Positions 46,303 through 57,830 of a stretch of 64,000 bases of DNA are shown piece after piece. A model generated the notes under the pieces. That model made no database searches and was not told the DNA's origin. It saw only the letters and a list, made by a program, of their open reading frames with translations. The translations under genes and the position numbers were made by a program. Source of the stretch: Apostichopus japonicus (lineage: Eukaryota; Echinodermata; Holothuroidea; Aspidochirotida; Stichopodidae); assembly GCF_037975245.1 (NCBI RefSeq), contig NC_092572.1, forward strand, positions 11,419,769 to 11,483,768, written 5' to 3'. The stretch's first letter is position 1. Each line of letters opens with the position of its first letter.

Positions 46303-49300
46303 CAGTGGTGTTCCGTCGAGGTTGACCTAGTCGTCCGATTTCAAAACGTCCGAAAACGTCCGAAAACGTCTGAAAACGTCTGAAAGTGTCAGAAAGTGTC
46401 TGGTTCCGTCCAAGCGTCCGGTTAGAAAAAAACCCATCATACCCAGTATTCAAAGCCAAAAGCGTCCGAAAACGTCCGATGTAAAGTTTACTAGCCCAAT
46501 AGTAACAAAAGAGTGAAGTGTTTATCTAGAGCATTTGCGGTCACACGGCCGCGACCATTCCTCAGCGTGATAACAATAGCCTGTAAGGATTACAAGTTCA
46601 CTGAAAAAACTCTGTGCAGAAATATTTACTCACTATCATTTACTATTTTGAGACTTACAGCTACCAAGGAACATTTTTTCCTGTCATACGACAATTTAAT
46701 ATCGGTAAATACATACAGCACTTTTTGTTAACAAATATTATTAAAAGCGTGCTAAGTTCAAAGTTCGATTCCCCCGCGAGGTGGTACAGTACCGTCTCGT
46801 CCATTTTGACACGAGAGACGGACGAAGCTCTGTGTCTAAATTGAGATTGTAAAGGTTACTAGGAAAAATACTCAGGCCAGGAAAAAAAGAGGTAACATGG
46901 GAACATTGTTCCCGGGAAATTTTAGTGACCCGCGGGAAATTTTGGAGCAGAGATAAAAGAAAAATCTTCGTCACTCGCGGGAAATTTTGGAGCAGAGATA
47001 AAAAAAAAAATAAAACAACAGACAGCACATACATGGAGAGGGAGGAAAAAAGAAAGAAAGATGGGAAAGGGAAAAATGAAAAGAAATAAGATGTGTCCGA
47101 CAATAAAACATCATATGTGAACCATTAAATTAGCACATTAAACTCTATTATTACCGATTTACCGTTAGCCATTATATCTGCGGGTCAATATAGGCCTACG
47201 TGCTCTATGTGACCTCGGCTACACCAAATATCGAACGTTACTTGGGCTCAGCATGTTACGGGACTTCAAAGTTATTCTGAAATTTTCGTTATTTATTTTT
47301 CCTTCAAACGATGATTGTGAAGGTTCCCATGTACAAAATCTTACCCTTATGCATTTCACCTCATTTTGTTATAATAATTATAACGATTTAATAAATTTTG
47401 AGCCAAAACCGCAGGGAGTATATCCAGTTTAAATCCATCTTCGCACGGGACTGTATATTATAATAGCCTAGGGAAGGGTACTGGTACACACTGCTTGCGG
47501 TACTTGAGAGTTGATGCTGTAATGAAATGGATTCGTGTATTATTGCGGGGGGTTCCACGATGTCATTTATAGTTATATTTCGCCACTTTTTTAAGTTTTA
47601 AGGTTTTTTGTACGAAAGATTGATATTGTACGTATTGAAAGTTTATTTTCTGGAGTAAACAACAGCCGATTAACGATATGAATAAATCTGTACTATTCTT
47701 ATGAATGTAGTTTATAATCCCGTATTTACGTAGCCCCCATGTTACATTCTTATTGTCTGAAGTTCCAAACACGTGGTGACATTTAGGATCCACAGACTGA
47801 CATGACAAAAGTGTTCGAGCACAGTTTAAAATGGCGCTAAAGATGCTTACCAGCTCCATTTAACTTGACATTGTAAGAACCAGTGGAAATCGAATACAGA
47901 AGAGTAAAATCCACGTAGTCCAACAGTAAGTTTCATTTGAGATTTTCGTTTTCCCATGTCATGCGTACAAAAAACGTGATCACTAAATATCCCAACTGCA
48001 GGTGCGCGCACAAAGTATTGACTACCCTGGAAATCTAGGTCATGTCCTGGTTTCTGGTCACAAGCCTGACACCTGTTAATTTGCATTCTATTCTGACCTA
48101 ACAAGGAGTTGTTAAAACCCTGGCAAACTGCCAAGAAAACGTGCAACACTATATTAACCCGTGTCGTAAGAGAAGGGGTGGCCCAAGCAGTCTCCCAGGT
48201 ACCTTGCTTAGCGCGTGTGAGCTCAACCTTTGCTGCAACGTGCTTTACCCTGGATTCCTGGAAGTAAAATTATGTGCGCGAGATTTTACGCCCTGGGGTT
48301 TGTTTCTCAAAATGTTCAAATTTTGCGAATAACATTTCCTCATCGTCCAAAAAACAAACTTCGATAAACATTGAAGAAAAAAAAAGGAAAATAACCGGAC
48401 GATTGAACGGTGAGAAAAAATACACCGTAGTGGTAAAACTTTCGTAATATTTGCATATTACTAGTACTTTCAGATGTTTCCGACTTTTTAAACTGTTACA
48501 TTTCGTGGCGCCTTGTGTGTCTGGTAATGAGGGTACGTTCGGCGTTACCAATAAAATGCTTAGCAACTTTGAAGGAGCTACGGGGGTGACATGTTACATC
48601 ATTGAAATTATTTAAAAAAGTTTCAATACGTGTTACATATTAAACATTTTCGGTTGTGTCGGCAGGAGGAGGTAAACAATAAAGTAACGATGCTGTAGTG
48701 TATTTATATTCGTTATTCAGTCTGGGATTTATTGGATTACTTCATGTGTACCGTTGTTTTGAAAATGTTTTGGCCGACGTTTTGAGCCTAGAGGTAAAAC
48801 GATATTTTTGTTGAACGGAAGCAACTCAGAACCAGGATAAGACATAGTGGGAATGGTTGGTTGTCGCCCAACACCGATGGGCATTATCATCAATATGTCG
48901 TTATTTCTCTTATTTCGTGTTACTGTTCCCCACTCATTCTGCTTGAATTTTTGTTTCAAAAGGTTAGTAAATAGTTGTTGTACATTGCATGCTTTTGTCA
49001 AAACATGACGTTACTTCAATATATTTCTTCGCAGTTATATTTTGTGTTCAAACTTGTATCACCTTTGACTTTGTTTGTAGCAGAAATACTACCCAGTACT
49101 GAAAGTTTATTCCGTCCGGATTATCGGACGGTTTCAGACGTTTTGCGGGCTGATAATAGAACTGCCTCTAAAATCGCTTTTGAATAGAAACATAGTTTAG
49201 CTTTAAGCGTCCGGATTATCGGACACATGACGCTTTTCTGAAATGAAAGGGTTCTTGCCTCTGTAATCCTTACTGTTTTGTTACTTTGAGTCGGGCTAAA

Positions 49301-49571
49301 AACGTCCGGATTATCGGACAGAATCGGACATATCACCATTGTAACTTCTATTGTAACAAACTGAGAAGATCGATTTAATCTGGTGTGAAAAAGTAGGCAG
49401 TAAACCGCATGTTCCGTCCGGATTAAAAGTGAATATTGTTGGAGTAAAATGTACAAAAGCGTCCGACCGTCCGGAGGTGTCAGAAAACGTCCTAAAGTGT
49501 CCTAAAGTGTCTGGAAACGTCTGAAAACGTCGCGTCCGGACGGTCGTGTCAACCTCGACGGAACACCACTG
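46303..49571. mobile_element. TA-flanked transposon, 24-bp perfect TIRs, palindromic CGGAC words
   Basis: Perfect 24-bp inverted ends start CAGTGGTGTTCCGTCGAGG (46303 inward and complement ending 49571), each bounded by TA (46301-46302 and 49572-49573). Subterminal zones repeat CGTCCGAAAACGTC-type words (46340-46480 and 49460-49530). The right side has the 16-bp palindrome GTCCGGATTATCGGAC three times (49114, 49209, 49304) and half of it at 49415. TA duplication and CAGT-initial ends fit the Tc1/mariner/pogo group. No transposase frame is recognised. It is inserted in the intron between the two Ig exons. Confidence 0.88.
48100..48238. repeat. Dispersed repeat (related copy at 59540-59660, opposite strand)
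   Basis: The order CCTGGCAAACTGCCA, AAGAGAAGGGGTGGCC, CAGTCTCCCAGGTACCTTGC and GTGTGAGCTCAACC is found again, complemented and diverged, at about 59655-59545. It is nested inside the TA-flanked element at 46303-49571. The family is unknown. Confidence 0.55.
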
Positions 49572-50071
49572 TAGGTGTAACCACTGTGGTTGTCCATGAA
49601 GGAAATCACTTTAACAATCTGTATTAAACAGCATGTACCTGATACTATGTTTTGATGCATGAAAATCCTACATCATTTTAAAAATGTTATCAGGATTAAA
49701 GTTTAAACCTGATTAAATTTTCTGAACATTGTGCTAACACACATGAAATTCTAAGTTTTCAAAGTTTACAAACTATGTCTAATGGTCAACTCAAATGCCC
49801 TTTGACCTCTGCACAAAACAAGAAGGGCTTGTACTCAATAAGGCACATGCACATACCAAATATGAAATATGGAACCATAGGCTGTCAAGTATGGAATTGA
49901 TTAAAGTTTTAATTAAAAACACAAATAACAAACTAATCATGTCAATGTTTGCTGGTAACAATAATGCAGGCCGATAATCATGGGTACAAAAATAGATTCC
50001 TATATTTGTCTTTCAAAATGGAGAAACATTTCTAAGTAAAAATAGGAGAAATTCTAGAAATTTCTACTTAC

Positions 50072-50404
50072 ACTGAACATTAAGATTCACTGTATGTGAT
50101 ATATGTTCCATACGTTGGTCATTGATTTCATCTTGCATCACATATCCAGTAAGCTTACAGGTGATATTACTGTCGCCTCTCACTGCAGTATATGTAGATG
50201 TTATGCTGTAGTCTTTGTAGTCGTCACCATTAGGTGTAATGCTAAGAGGAGTTTTCACTACAAGTGAAGGATCCCACACCAAGCTTAAGTCACTCTCAGA
50301 TCGAGCTCCAGTAGCAGAACAGGTTAGATCATACGATGTTCCAGCAATGACATTCAGTGCATCTACATCTTGTGAGCCATTCATGACTGTTGGTTTAGCA
50401 AGCA
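50072..50404 (-). CDS. Ig-superfamily receptor, distal Ig domain exon
   Basis: A 333-nt minus-strand exon lies between acceptor TATTTTCTTCAG (AG at 50406-50405) and donor TCAGT|GTAAGT, phase 1-1. The domain begins LAKPTVMNGSQDVDALNVIA and has the B-strand Cys in SYDLTCSATG, the C-strand Trp in LSLVWDPS, and the F-strand Cys in DSNITCKLTGY. It ends HTVNLNVQ, which joins to Y-APVC of the next Ig exon. NIT and NGS sequons suggest extracellular glycosylation. The phase-1 entry means at least one more upstream exon. A duplicated, disrupted copy of this exon lies at 51108-53591. The ligand and function are unknown. Confidence 0.9.
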
Positions 50405-50504
50405 CTGAAGAAAATAACACAGAAATCAAAATATTATGAGTTTTGAAATAACATCAGCTTGTGGTGCTTACTACAGATAAATGTTTGTGTGAGGTTGAGA
50501 GTGG

Positions 50505-51107
50505 GCAGGGAAGTTCAACCGAAGGGCTTGTCTAATTCTTCTCCAACTGAATGGCAGTTCCGTAAAGTCGGACGTACATTTCGGACAGTTTGTTGTTCCA
50601 TATATCAGTGGCTATATAAAGAAGATTACTTTTCATTTCGGTTTTATGGATCATCTGCCTTTTACAATTCTTCTATGGAGTTTCAATCCTTGTCCATCCA
50701 AATAAGATACAAAAATACTGAAAAAATCCATGATGGACGTACCCAGAGAAATTTAATTTTTCAGATTGTATTAAATTGATTTTGCATATTTCTGTGAATA
50801 GTAATGCGATATACAATTAAACACTGTTGTCAAGAAGACTCTTAACTACACATATCAGTAACAAGCTGTTGAGACCTTTATCACTCGCAATTTTTTTTAA
50901 ATTCGATTGTGACGAACGTACATTTTTTTGTGACGGACGTACATTTGTGCAATTATATAGTAAATCAAAATTGTTAGGAATGCAGGATTCTGTGTCCGAG
51001 ACACAATAAATATCCAGGGGACGCAATTAAAATCCATTTTAAGGTTTTGAGAAAATGACTGTAAGGATTGTCATGTTTGGAAACGGGGGATCCAGCAACA
51101 GTATTTT
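50505..51107. repeat. ~600-bp block with GACGGACGTACATTT words
   Basis: GTCGGACGTACATTTCGGAC at about 50568, GATGGACGTACCC at about 50734, and GACGAACGTACATT then GACGGACGTACATT at about 50911 and 50930. It sits between the intact Ig exon region and its duplicated copy, and may be an insertion. No TIR or target duplication is resolved. Confidence 0.4.
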
Positions 51108-53591
51108 AAGGATCCCACATCAAGCTTAAGTCACTCTCAGATCGAATTCTAGTAGCAGAACAGGTTGGATCATATGGGCATTTCCATGAAAAAGTGGACG
51201 TGGGCTCAAAATATAAATTCTGCAATGACATCTTGTCATTGGTTAAATGTTGTTGTAAACATATCCAAGTTTGTTGAATCAATATGATACCTTCCGAAAT
51301 ATTGATTTTTTTTGTAGAAATTTGCATATGAAGTGAAAGGATGCTGCAATGCAAATTTTGTACACAAATTATGAACAGAATTGTTTTTGTTCTCCTAAGA
51401 AATTAAATGGTGATACTTTACTGATTTGTTCATTTATTGCTTACATAGGGCACTAACTTCAGATATCACTACCAACCTTTTGAATATATTATCCAAAATA
51501 ATCTATATTTTGCTTTATTCAAACCTCTATTAGGTGATGTAACGTGAGTTACCGTAATAATTATTTTTTCCCCATACATCAAATATGTGACTATTATAAA
51601 TCTCATCATTGGATTTTGGTTTCTACTCATCATCCCAAAATGTAAATCAAGTAAGGAAATGTTGTGCACCCCACTATGTTAAGTAGGGGAGGTGATGCAA
51701 ATTGTAACGTGAGTTACCATGTAACATGAGTTACCATGTAACGTGAGTTACCATACATACAATCATGCTTATAATGTAGACAATTATGCTACCAAGTCAA
51801 ACTGAAGCACCAAATGTGGTGCATAAACATGGCTAGAATTGAATTGTTGGTTTTCACTGTTTTATAATAATTGTTAATATTAGTGTTTACAAGGGTCCAA
51901 AAATCAGGAACCTGGAACTGGAAAGCCGTTACCTGTCGGGTATCCGGGTATTGCGGGTAACCGGAAAAATATTACCCTTGTGTATTGCGATTTTCAGGAA
52001 ACTACATATCGGATGCTATAATAAATGAATTATATTCTCCAATGACAATGTTTTCATGTCCAAATAGGTGTAAGATAAGGTATAAACCCTTCCTCAACAA
52101 TTTCTATTTGCTTTTGTTTGTTTCATTAACTTGTTAATAAATTAACATCACTACTAACATCGCACTGCCGCCGCTGCTTATGTTTGCTCTCGCATATAAA
52201 TATCCAATTTAGCTCTTAAACAGTTTTTACTAAGTACTACTATCTATTATGCAGGCCCAGTGTTCGCATTAGCTGCGTGATTGCTTGATTCCCACAATTT
52301 GATCCAATTTGGAATAAATGTTTAAACCACTTGCGATTATTAATTTTTAGTTATCCCGTCTATTATCCATTAGTAACATCTCGTAAATGTCAGTCTTTCC
52401 TTTTATGAAATGAACGAATGAAAAAATAGCAATTGTGAGGATTCTTTCAATTTCTTTTAACATGGTAGCCTAACACCACACTAAGTCAATGGGGTAATCT
52501 AGCCTAACCATCTGTTTACTCGCTGAAATTGTGACGCAGTTATAAGATATCTACAGTATGGAATACTAATATTATTGTTTTTATCTTCGACCACATGGTA
52601 GCCTCACACGTACTCTAAGTCAATGGGAAAATCTTGCCTAACCATCGGTATGCAAAAAAAAAGTCAAACTTTGCATACTGTAGGATTCGGGTAATAAGTT
52701 AGAAACCGGGTGGTATCGCGTCAGGTGGGTACCCGGGTACCCGGATACCAACGGTAGCAAGCTGTGTGTGTTTTTTCTGGGATCGATGGTGGTGTCTAAC
52801 ACTTCTGTTACACCTCATTCGAATCTAGGTCAGATTACCGGTATGAGACGTTTCTCTTTGCGCGAGTCTTGACACCCTTTAAAGGGAATTTTGATTTTTG
52901 TACATTAAGCTAGGCCAGATATAAGAAAACAGGGGCTGATAACGCTGTTAGACAGTGAAAGACCCCATTCTCATAATTACCCATAACCATATTGATACAT
53001 CCATGAAATATTACTCTATACTATTACAGGGCCTTCAATGTCACACAATCTTCATCATTGATGTCAATTGTTTTGGCTGTTTCCGCCTGTGTTCATTATA
53101 TTTTATGAACTGTTATGCGTGGACAAATTGTAACGTGAGTTACCGTAACGTGAGTTACCGAGTCTTGCATCATTTTTATGCAACTGGAGAATGATAAAGG
53201 ATTTTTTTGGCAACCTATAAGTTTACTAGTAGGTAAGGTATAACTACCATATTTCACTTTTCTTTGTGTTCATTTAGTATGAGGACACTTTTTGAATAAT
53301 ATTTGTTTTCCAATTTTGGCGCTTTTAGAAATGTAACGTGAGTTACCGACTCTTTTTGCCTTATAAAATCTACAAGAAGCAAATTTTAATAAAAAAACTA
53401 AGCATTGTGGTAACTACTGTAGAAGAATTGATCAAACTCAAGTGTTAGTAAAATATATGGTACAAAGAGAAGACGAAAAACATCAAAAATATAACGTGAT
53501 TTACCGTGGAAATGCTCATATGATGTTCCAACAATGCCATCCAGTACATCTACATCTTGTGATTCATACTGGACAGTTGGCTTAACAAGCA
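51108..53591 (-). pseudogene. Duplicated distal Ig exon, truncated and split by a transposon
   Basis: 53591-53519 plus 51174-51108 together match 50404-50263 (acceptor CTTCAG through VWDPS). With the insertion at 51175-53518 removed the two parts join exactly at a TA and stay open: VKPTVQYESQDVDVL, then GTSYD-PTCSATRIRSESDL and SLMWDP. The 3' half of the exon, with the second Cys, is missing. Homology continues upstream into the old intron (AGCTTGTGCTGC region, to about 53690). It is an exon duplication that could once have encoded a third Ig domain and is now dead. Confidence 0.85.
51175..53518. mobile_element. TA-flanked element with palindromic GTAACGTGAGTTAC words
   Basis: The ends are TGGGCATTTCCATG on the left and the complement of TGAGCATTTCCACG on the right, bounded by TA (51173-51174 and 53519-53520). 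Excision restores an open Ig reading frame that matches the paralogous exon, which fixes the borders within a few bases; ATAT or CATATG are alternative duplications. The word TAACGTGAGTTACC occurs at about 51540, 51705, 51722 (one change), 51739, 53131, 53146, 53334 and 53492 (one change). It contains the inverted pair GTAAC/GTTAC. GGTATCCGGGTA-type inverted sequences at 51935-51965 and 52725-52755 suggest another nested element. No transposase is recognised. Confidence 0.85.
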
Positions 53592-53699
53592 CTGAAGAAA
53601 TAAGACATAAATCAAAATATAATGAATTTTGAAGTACAGTAACATTGAGCTTGTGCTGCTAACCACAGATAAATTTTTGTGTGAGATTGGAAACGGGGC

Positions 53700-55896
53700 G
53701 GGGAGTTTTTTGCGGCAAAATCAGTGTACAATATGCATCGCGAACTACTATATCGCAATTACTGTACATGACAGTTCTTCAAACCTTCGCAATCGAAATA
53801 TTCACTGTCAATACTCCACAAGTGGTTTAGAAAGGAATCCCCACGCTGTCTGTTAGATTTCAGACATGTTTGCTTCCACAGGCTACAGTGTACGTATGTA
53901 TTGTTTGTGTGTATGTAAACAGGCCACACATGGGCAAGCTGATGTTCTTTAAGCACAGAACTTTATCCCAGAAGAGCTAATTTTTTAACAGGGTAAAAAT
54001 CTAGTATCTTTGTTTGACTTGGAGGTGAATTACAGTATGTGAGTAAATGGGTCCATGGAGATGAATTAGTACATGAGTGGGCCAGGTTGTGGTTTACGAT
54101 AAACTTGTTTTCTCACTTGGTCATTGTAAATCTACTTGCAAATCTTGTAACCAAGTTGTTTTGAAACTCTAAAAGTTTCACCTTTGCTTCATTATGGCTA
54201 TTATGGGAACACTCACAGATTTCTTTAGCAAAAACAAAAAGAATCTTGAGTAACTTAGAAGGCGATATAAGTGAAAATACGATGGAAAACTTAAATGCTG
54301 TAAGATCTGCAGGAGAACAACAAGGGGATAGTTGTAGCACTTAGAACTGTATCAGAGAACTTGCAGTTGTTGCCACTGAGGCACCAAGGACCTTCCAAGC
54401 ACTAAGGACCTTCCACTTCAAAGACTCTTGCTGCAGTTTCCACACTGAGAAAGTGTGATTGTTTTTGTGAGAAATGGTGCAAAGACTTTCCATGGCTTGA
54501 GCGCACCATAAACTCTAGTGGGAAAGGTGTTTCCTCTTGCAAACTTTGTTGAGATGGTCAGCAAACAAATACCCTTGCTAAAGGTTGCAACGGTCAGTTT
54601 CAGTACACTACTTTTACCAGACACGAGATAAGTAAGGAACACCTCATGATCGTCAGCAGCAGAGAGAAAGCAAAAGCAAAAATACCAGATCTGTATTTGA
54701 GCAGCAAGAAGGAAATCAGTTGGAGAGACAGAACTTAATGGAAGCAGAAATGAGAACTATGTTGTTCCTAATGAAAAACAGTTTGCCACTCTATAGTTGA
54801 AGCTGTTGAGTCTTTTGTTCTTCTTTGGGCGTGTGTGCATACATGTGTGTGTGTTTGTACCTTTTCTTACTATCACGATAAGTTTTAAACTATTTCTTAA
54901 AACTGCTAAGTTTTGTTTCTAATGATAAGTAACATCACAGTTGGGTGTCTGACCTCCCTATATGACCGTTATTGCAAAAATTTTGACAAGAGCTCTGTGA
55001 CCCGGAAACTCCACAAAAATAGACGTCCAAGTCTGTGAATGGTTCTCTCAACGTAATGTCACCAAATATGCATACATATGCATATTCAAAATAGTTCCAA
55101 ATTAAGCAAGGATACAACCAAATATGTATACTCTACATCGAACTTTGTTAAAAATGCAAGCCATGTCATGAATTATTAATTAACACCGTACTTCGTGCCT
55201 CTGTCAAAAATGTTGGAGACGGATCGCGGTAATTTTTGGGATTTTTGGAACTGTGACACTTACGTATTAGAACATATATTCTAGTAAATTGTATCTTTCT
55301 TTGTAGGGAATGGATGATTATACATGATCAGAAAGTTTCATTCTTGTTCATGAAGTAGAAAATATTGAAATAGAACTTTGTTTTTACATCAATTTTTGCA
55401 TCATGCAAGTGTATGTGTAACTCCAGTGAAGTGCTTAGGCTACTACTACTACTTGTTGTGTCGGTGTGTCGGTGTGAACCATTAGCTGTGTCTTTAATCT
55501 TAAATATAGACTCAATAACAAAACGTTTATGATGACAAACTCAAGTATTTGTACTTCATGTCAATAGCTGGCAGTTAAACTTCACATCTCATGTAAATAT
55601 GACTAGGCCTAAGTAGTATAACTACTGTACTTAGTAAGTTTGGCCAAACTAGCCTTTAGAGTGTAGATTACTATGTACTAAAAGTACTAGTAGTAGTACT
55701 GGGTCAGATCCAAAACCTGTCAACCTCAGGGCTAAAATTTAGATGATCATAGTTATCAATTTTGATATGGTTTTGTCCAAAAGAAGAACAATTTAAGCTT
55801 GCTTGGCAAAAAAATTAAAGTTTTATGTTCCTTTGTTAACGAGTACTGCTTAATTATATCGACAATGCACTTTTAAGCCAGCGTTATGGACGGAAA
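53700..55896. other. Upstream/intron sequence, no exon recognised
   Basis: No Ig exon, signal peptide exon or promoter is supported here. Minus-strand frames at 54340-54113 and 54642-54418 are featureless. A GTGTGTGTGT run near 54845 is low complexity. Confidence 0.4.
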
Positions 55897-56736
55897 CTCC
55901 AAAACTTACTGGTTTGGATATTTACGAGTGACGAGCTTACCTGTCTCCCCCCAACCTATGCACCTCATTTACCGCGCCTAGAATGTCCTGGTAACTTTTT
56001 AACACTGTGCACCCTCTGTGACCCGGCTTCACGGGTCACCAACCTTCCTTCTCATGAGACCAAAGCCCCTCCAAAGTGGTCTCTGCCTTGGAGTCGAGTA
56101 GTAGTCCTTCCCGACAAGTGGGAGGGCTACCCCCTCGACTCCTAGCCTAACATCAAATTTCTGACGCTTCCAACGGGAGGGGTAGTACTCCCCTTCCTGT
56201 GGGGAGGGGGGCTACCCTCTACGACCCCGTCCACGCCTGTACCCCTTAGCTCTAAAAAAGGTAGCCGAAGGTACTCTACAAGTTAGGCCCAAGGCCCTGA
56301 ACACCGTAGTGTTTAATGGAGAAAGACAAAGGAAAGGAGTATCAACATTATAAAGGAAATATATATATAACGCTTCTCCATATATATATAAAACACTCTA
56401 AGACACTCTTCCCTAAGTCACTCATAGTGGCCCTCAGTTACTACGAGGTACTACAAGTTACTACCGATTACTACAAGTTACTACCAGTTACTACCGGTCA
56501 AGATAAAACTATCTTTGCAACAAACTCGCTGGTAACAATAGGTGATGGTACGGGGGCTCGTACGGTAGTGGAACCTCCTTTCCTCAGGTCTCTTGGCCTG
56601 TGCTAGAAGGTGTTTTGTTAAGTCAATGCGACCGCTCCTCCGTCCGGCTGTGTTCCACTCCCCTCGGGGGAGGGAGGCGGGAATGGAGACAGGTAAGCTC
56701 GTCACTCGTAAATATCCAAACCAGTAAGTTTTGGAG
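55897..56736 (+). mobile_element. Short DIRS-derived element with 52-bp perfect inverted ends
   Basis: 55897-55948 and 56685-56736 are exact reverse complements (52 bp), including ACTGGTTTGGATATTTACGA and GCTTACCTGTCTCC. The ~130 bp after the left arm (CACCTCATTTACCGCGCC, then TCCTGGTAA and AACACTGTGC) matches, in complement, the right end of the 7-kb DIRS element at about 63605-63680, so this copy lies in the opposite sense. The 840-bp element has no gene. Its right arm directly abuts the left ITR of the 7-kb DIRS. DIRS-like elements transpose by recombinase and make no target duplication, and none is seen. Confidence 0.75.
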
Positions 56737-56739
56737 TAT

Positions 56740-57414
56740 TTACTTCGTTCCTCGCTTACCTGTCTCCCCCCAACCTATGCACCGAGTGGCACTGCCCGAT
56801 GGTGGGAGGACCGAGGGGTGGGACCTAGTACCCGCCGGATCTCGCATCCCCACGCTACAAAATGCCTCCTCAGCCTGTAATGAGTCTGAAAGGTAACAGG
56901 CGACGAACGTCGTTGGTGTCCGCCAAGCTGCTGCCTTAAGGATGACCTCTATTGGGACTCCTGCAAAAAGAGCTGTCGAGGCCGCTTTTCCTCTAATGTC
57001 ATGGGCTCTCGTTAAAGTTGTGCCAACTGCGAAGGGGCGAATAATCTCCGTCAGCCACCGAGAGAGGGTGTCCTTAGACACCGTTGAAAAAGGTGCTCTG
57101 GGTAGTATGAACAAGGACATGGTTGTTCCTCTCAGGGGTTGAGTCTTGTTTAAGTACCATTTGAGAGCCCTGACTGGGCCCCACAGTTTGTCCTCTGCGA
57201 CTGAGGAAAGCGTCTTTATTTCAGGGATAAAGATGTCCCCCGGCAGGAAGGAAAGGACCTGGTTCTTGGGTATGAAGGACGGATCGGGGACCATTCTCCC
57301 GTGGTTCTCAAACCTAATATGGTTCTGCTTTGTAGGCAGAGCATGGAGACAGCTCCTTCTTCTTGCTGACGCGAGGGTGATCAGGAAAAGGGTTTTCTTA
57401 CTAAGGGCTGCCAC
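56740..57414 (-). CDS. DIRS tyrosine recombinase, catalytic domain
   Basis: A 224-codon frame, the C-terminal part of the recombinase that integrates DIRS circular DNA. Visible catalytic elements: Arg18 in LASARRRS, His138 and Arg141 in TRAHDIRGKAAS, Trp164 in AAAWRTP, and Tyr174 in FVACYLSD. KKTLFLITLASARRRS is the typical DIRS start of the catalytic core. The second catalytic Lys/His is not assigned. The frame runs into the terminal inverted repeat, where it stops. The N-terminal part of the protein lies upstream in two other frames, so this is a broken gene although the core is open. Confidence 0.85.
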   Translation of the reverse strand: MAALSKKTLFLITLASARRRSCLHALPTKQNHIRFENHGRMVPDPSFIPKNQVLSFLPGDIFIPEIKTLSSVAEDKLWGPVRALKWYLNKTQPLRGTTMSLFILPRAPFSTVSKDTLSRWLTEIIRPFAVGTTLTRAHDIRGKAASTALFAGVPIEVILKAAAWRTPTTFVACYLSDSLQAEEAFCSVGMRDPAGTRSHPSVLPPSGSATRCIGWGETGKRGTK

Positions 57415-57830
57415 AGGGCTGAAGCCAGTGGTTCGTATGGTGATTTAGTGAGTGCCTGCAGTGCTGCTGATGGACTCCACGAGGGGGCGAGCCGTCTGGT
57501 CCGAGGACGCCTGTTTGCCTTCCCCCTGATGGGCTGGGTGATGTCCCCGTTGTTGCCCGGGATGGACCCATCTGGAAAGCCGCAGTGGATAGCGGTAATT
57601 GCCAACCTGTAGTTCTTGATGGTTGACGCTTGCTTTCCCTCCTCGAAGAGGGAGTGAGGAAGTCTACCACTTGTGCCAGAGAGGTCTCGGCTGGCAGTAG
57701 ACCTCTGTTCTGGCACCATTCCCCGCCTAACAAAATAACCCTGATCAGCGATAACCTGTCAAACATAGAGACAGATCCCTCCTCATTGCGGTAGCCAAAA
57801 AGCCCCCGACTGACAGTTTATCTTACAGGT
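57415..57830 (-). pseudogene. DIRS tyrosine recombinase, N-terminal part with two frameshifts
   Basis: Reading leftward, one frame gives NRGLLPAETSLAQVVDFL (to about 57660). The next gives SLFEEGKQASTIKNYRLAIT through QALTKSPYEPLAS (to about 57415), and then the catalytic frame begins. ASTIKNYRLAITAIH is the expected SAM-like core-binding domain of DIRS recombinases. At least two indels therefore interrupt the gene, near 57660 and 57415. Upstream of about 57830 no DIRS-like coding is recognised. Confidence 0.75.

Noticed and set aside
46741-47103. 120-residue minus frame rich in Phe/Ser/Leu (SFFPFPSF)
   Set aside because: Produced by a purine-rich plus strand with a direct repeat (GGGAAATTTTGGAGCAGAGAT) inside the TA-flanked element. 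It resembles a signal peptide only by composition.
54113-54642. Old gene remnant on either strand at 54.1-54.6 kb
   Set aside because: Plus-strand translation shows some protein-like pieces but many stops and no motif I recognise.
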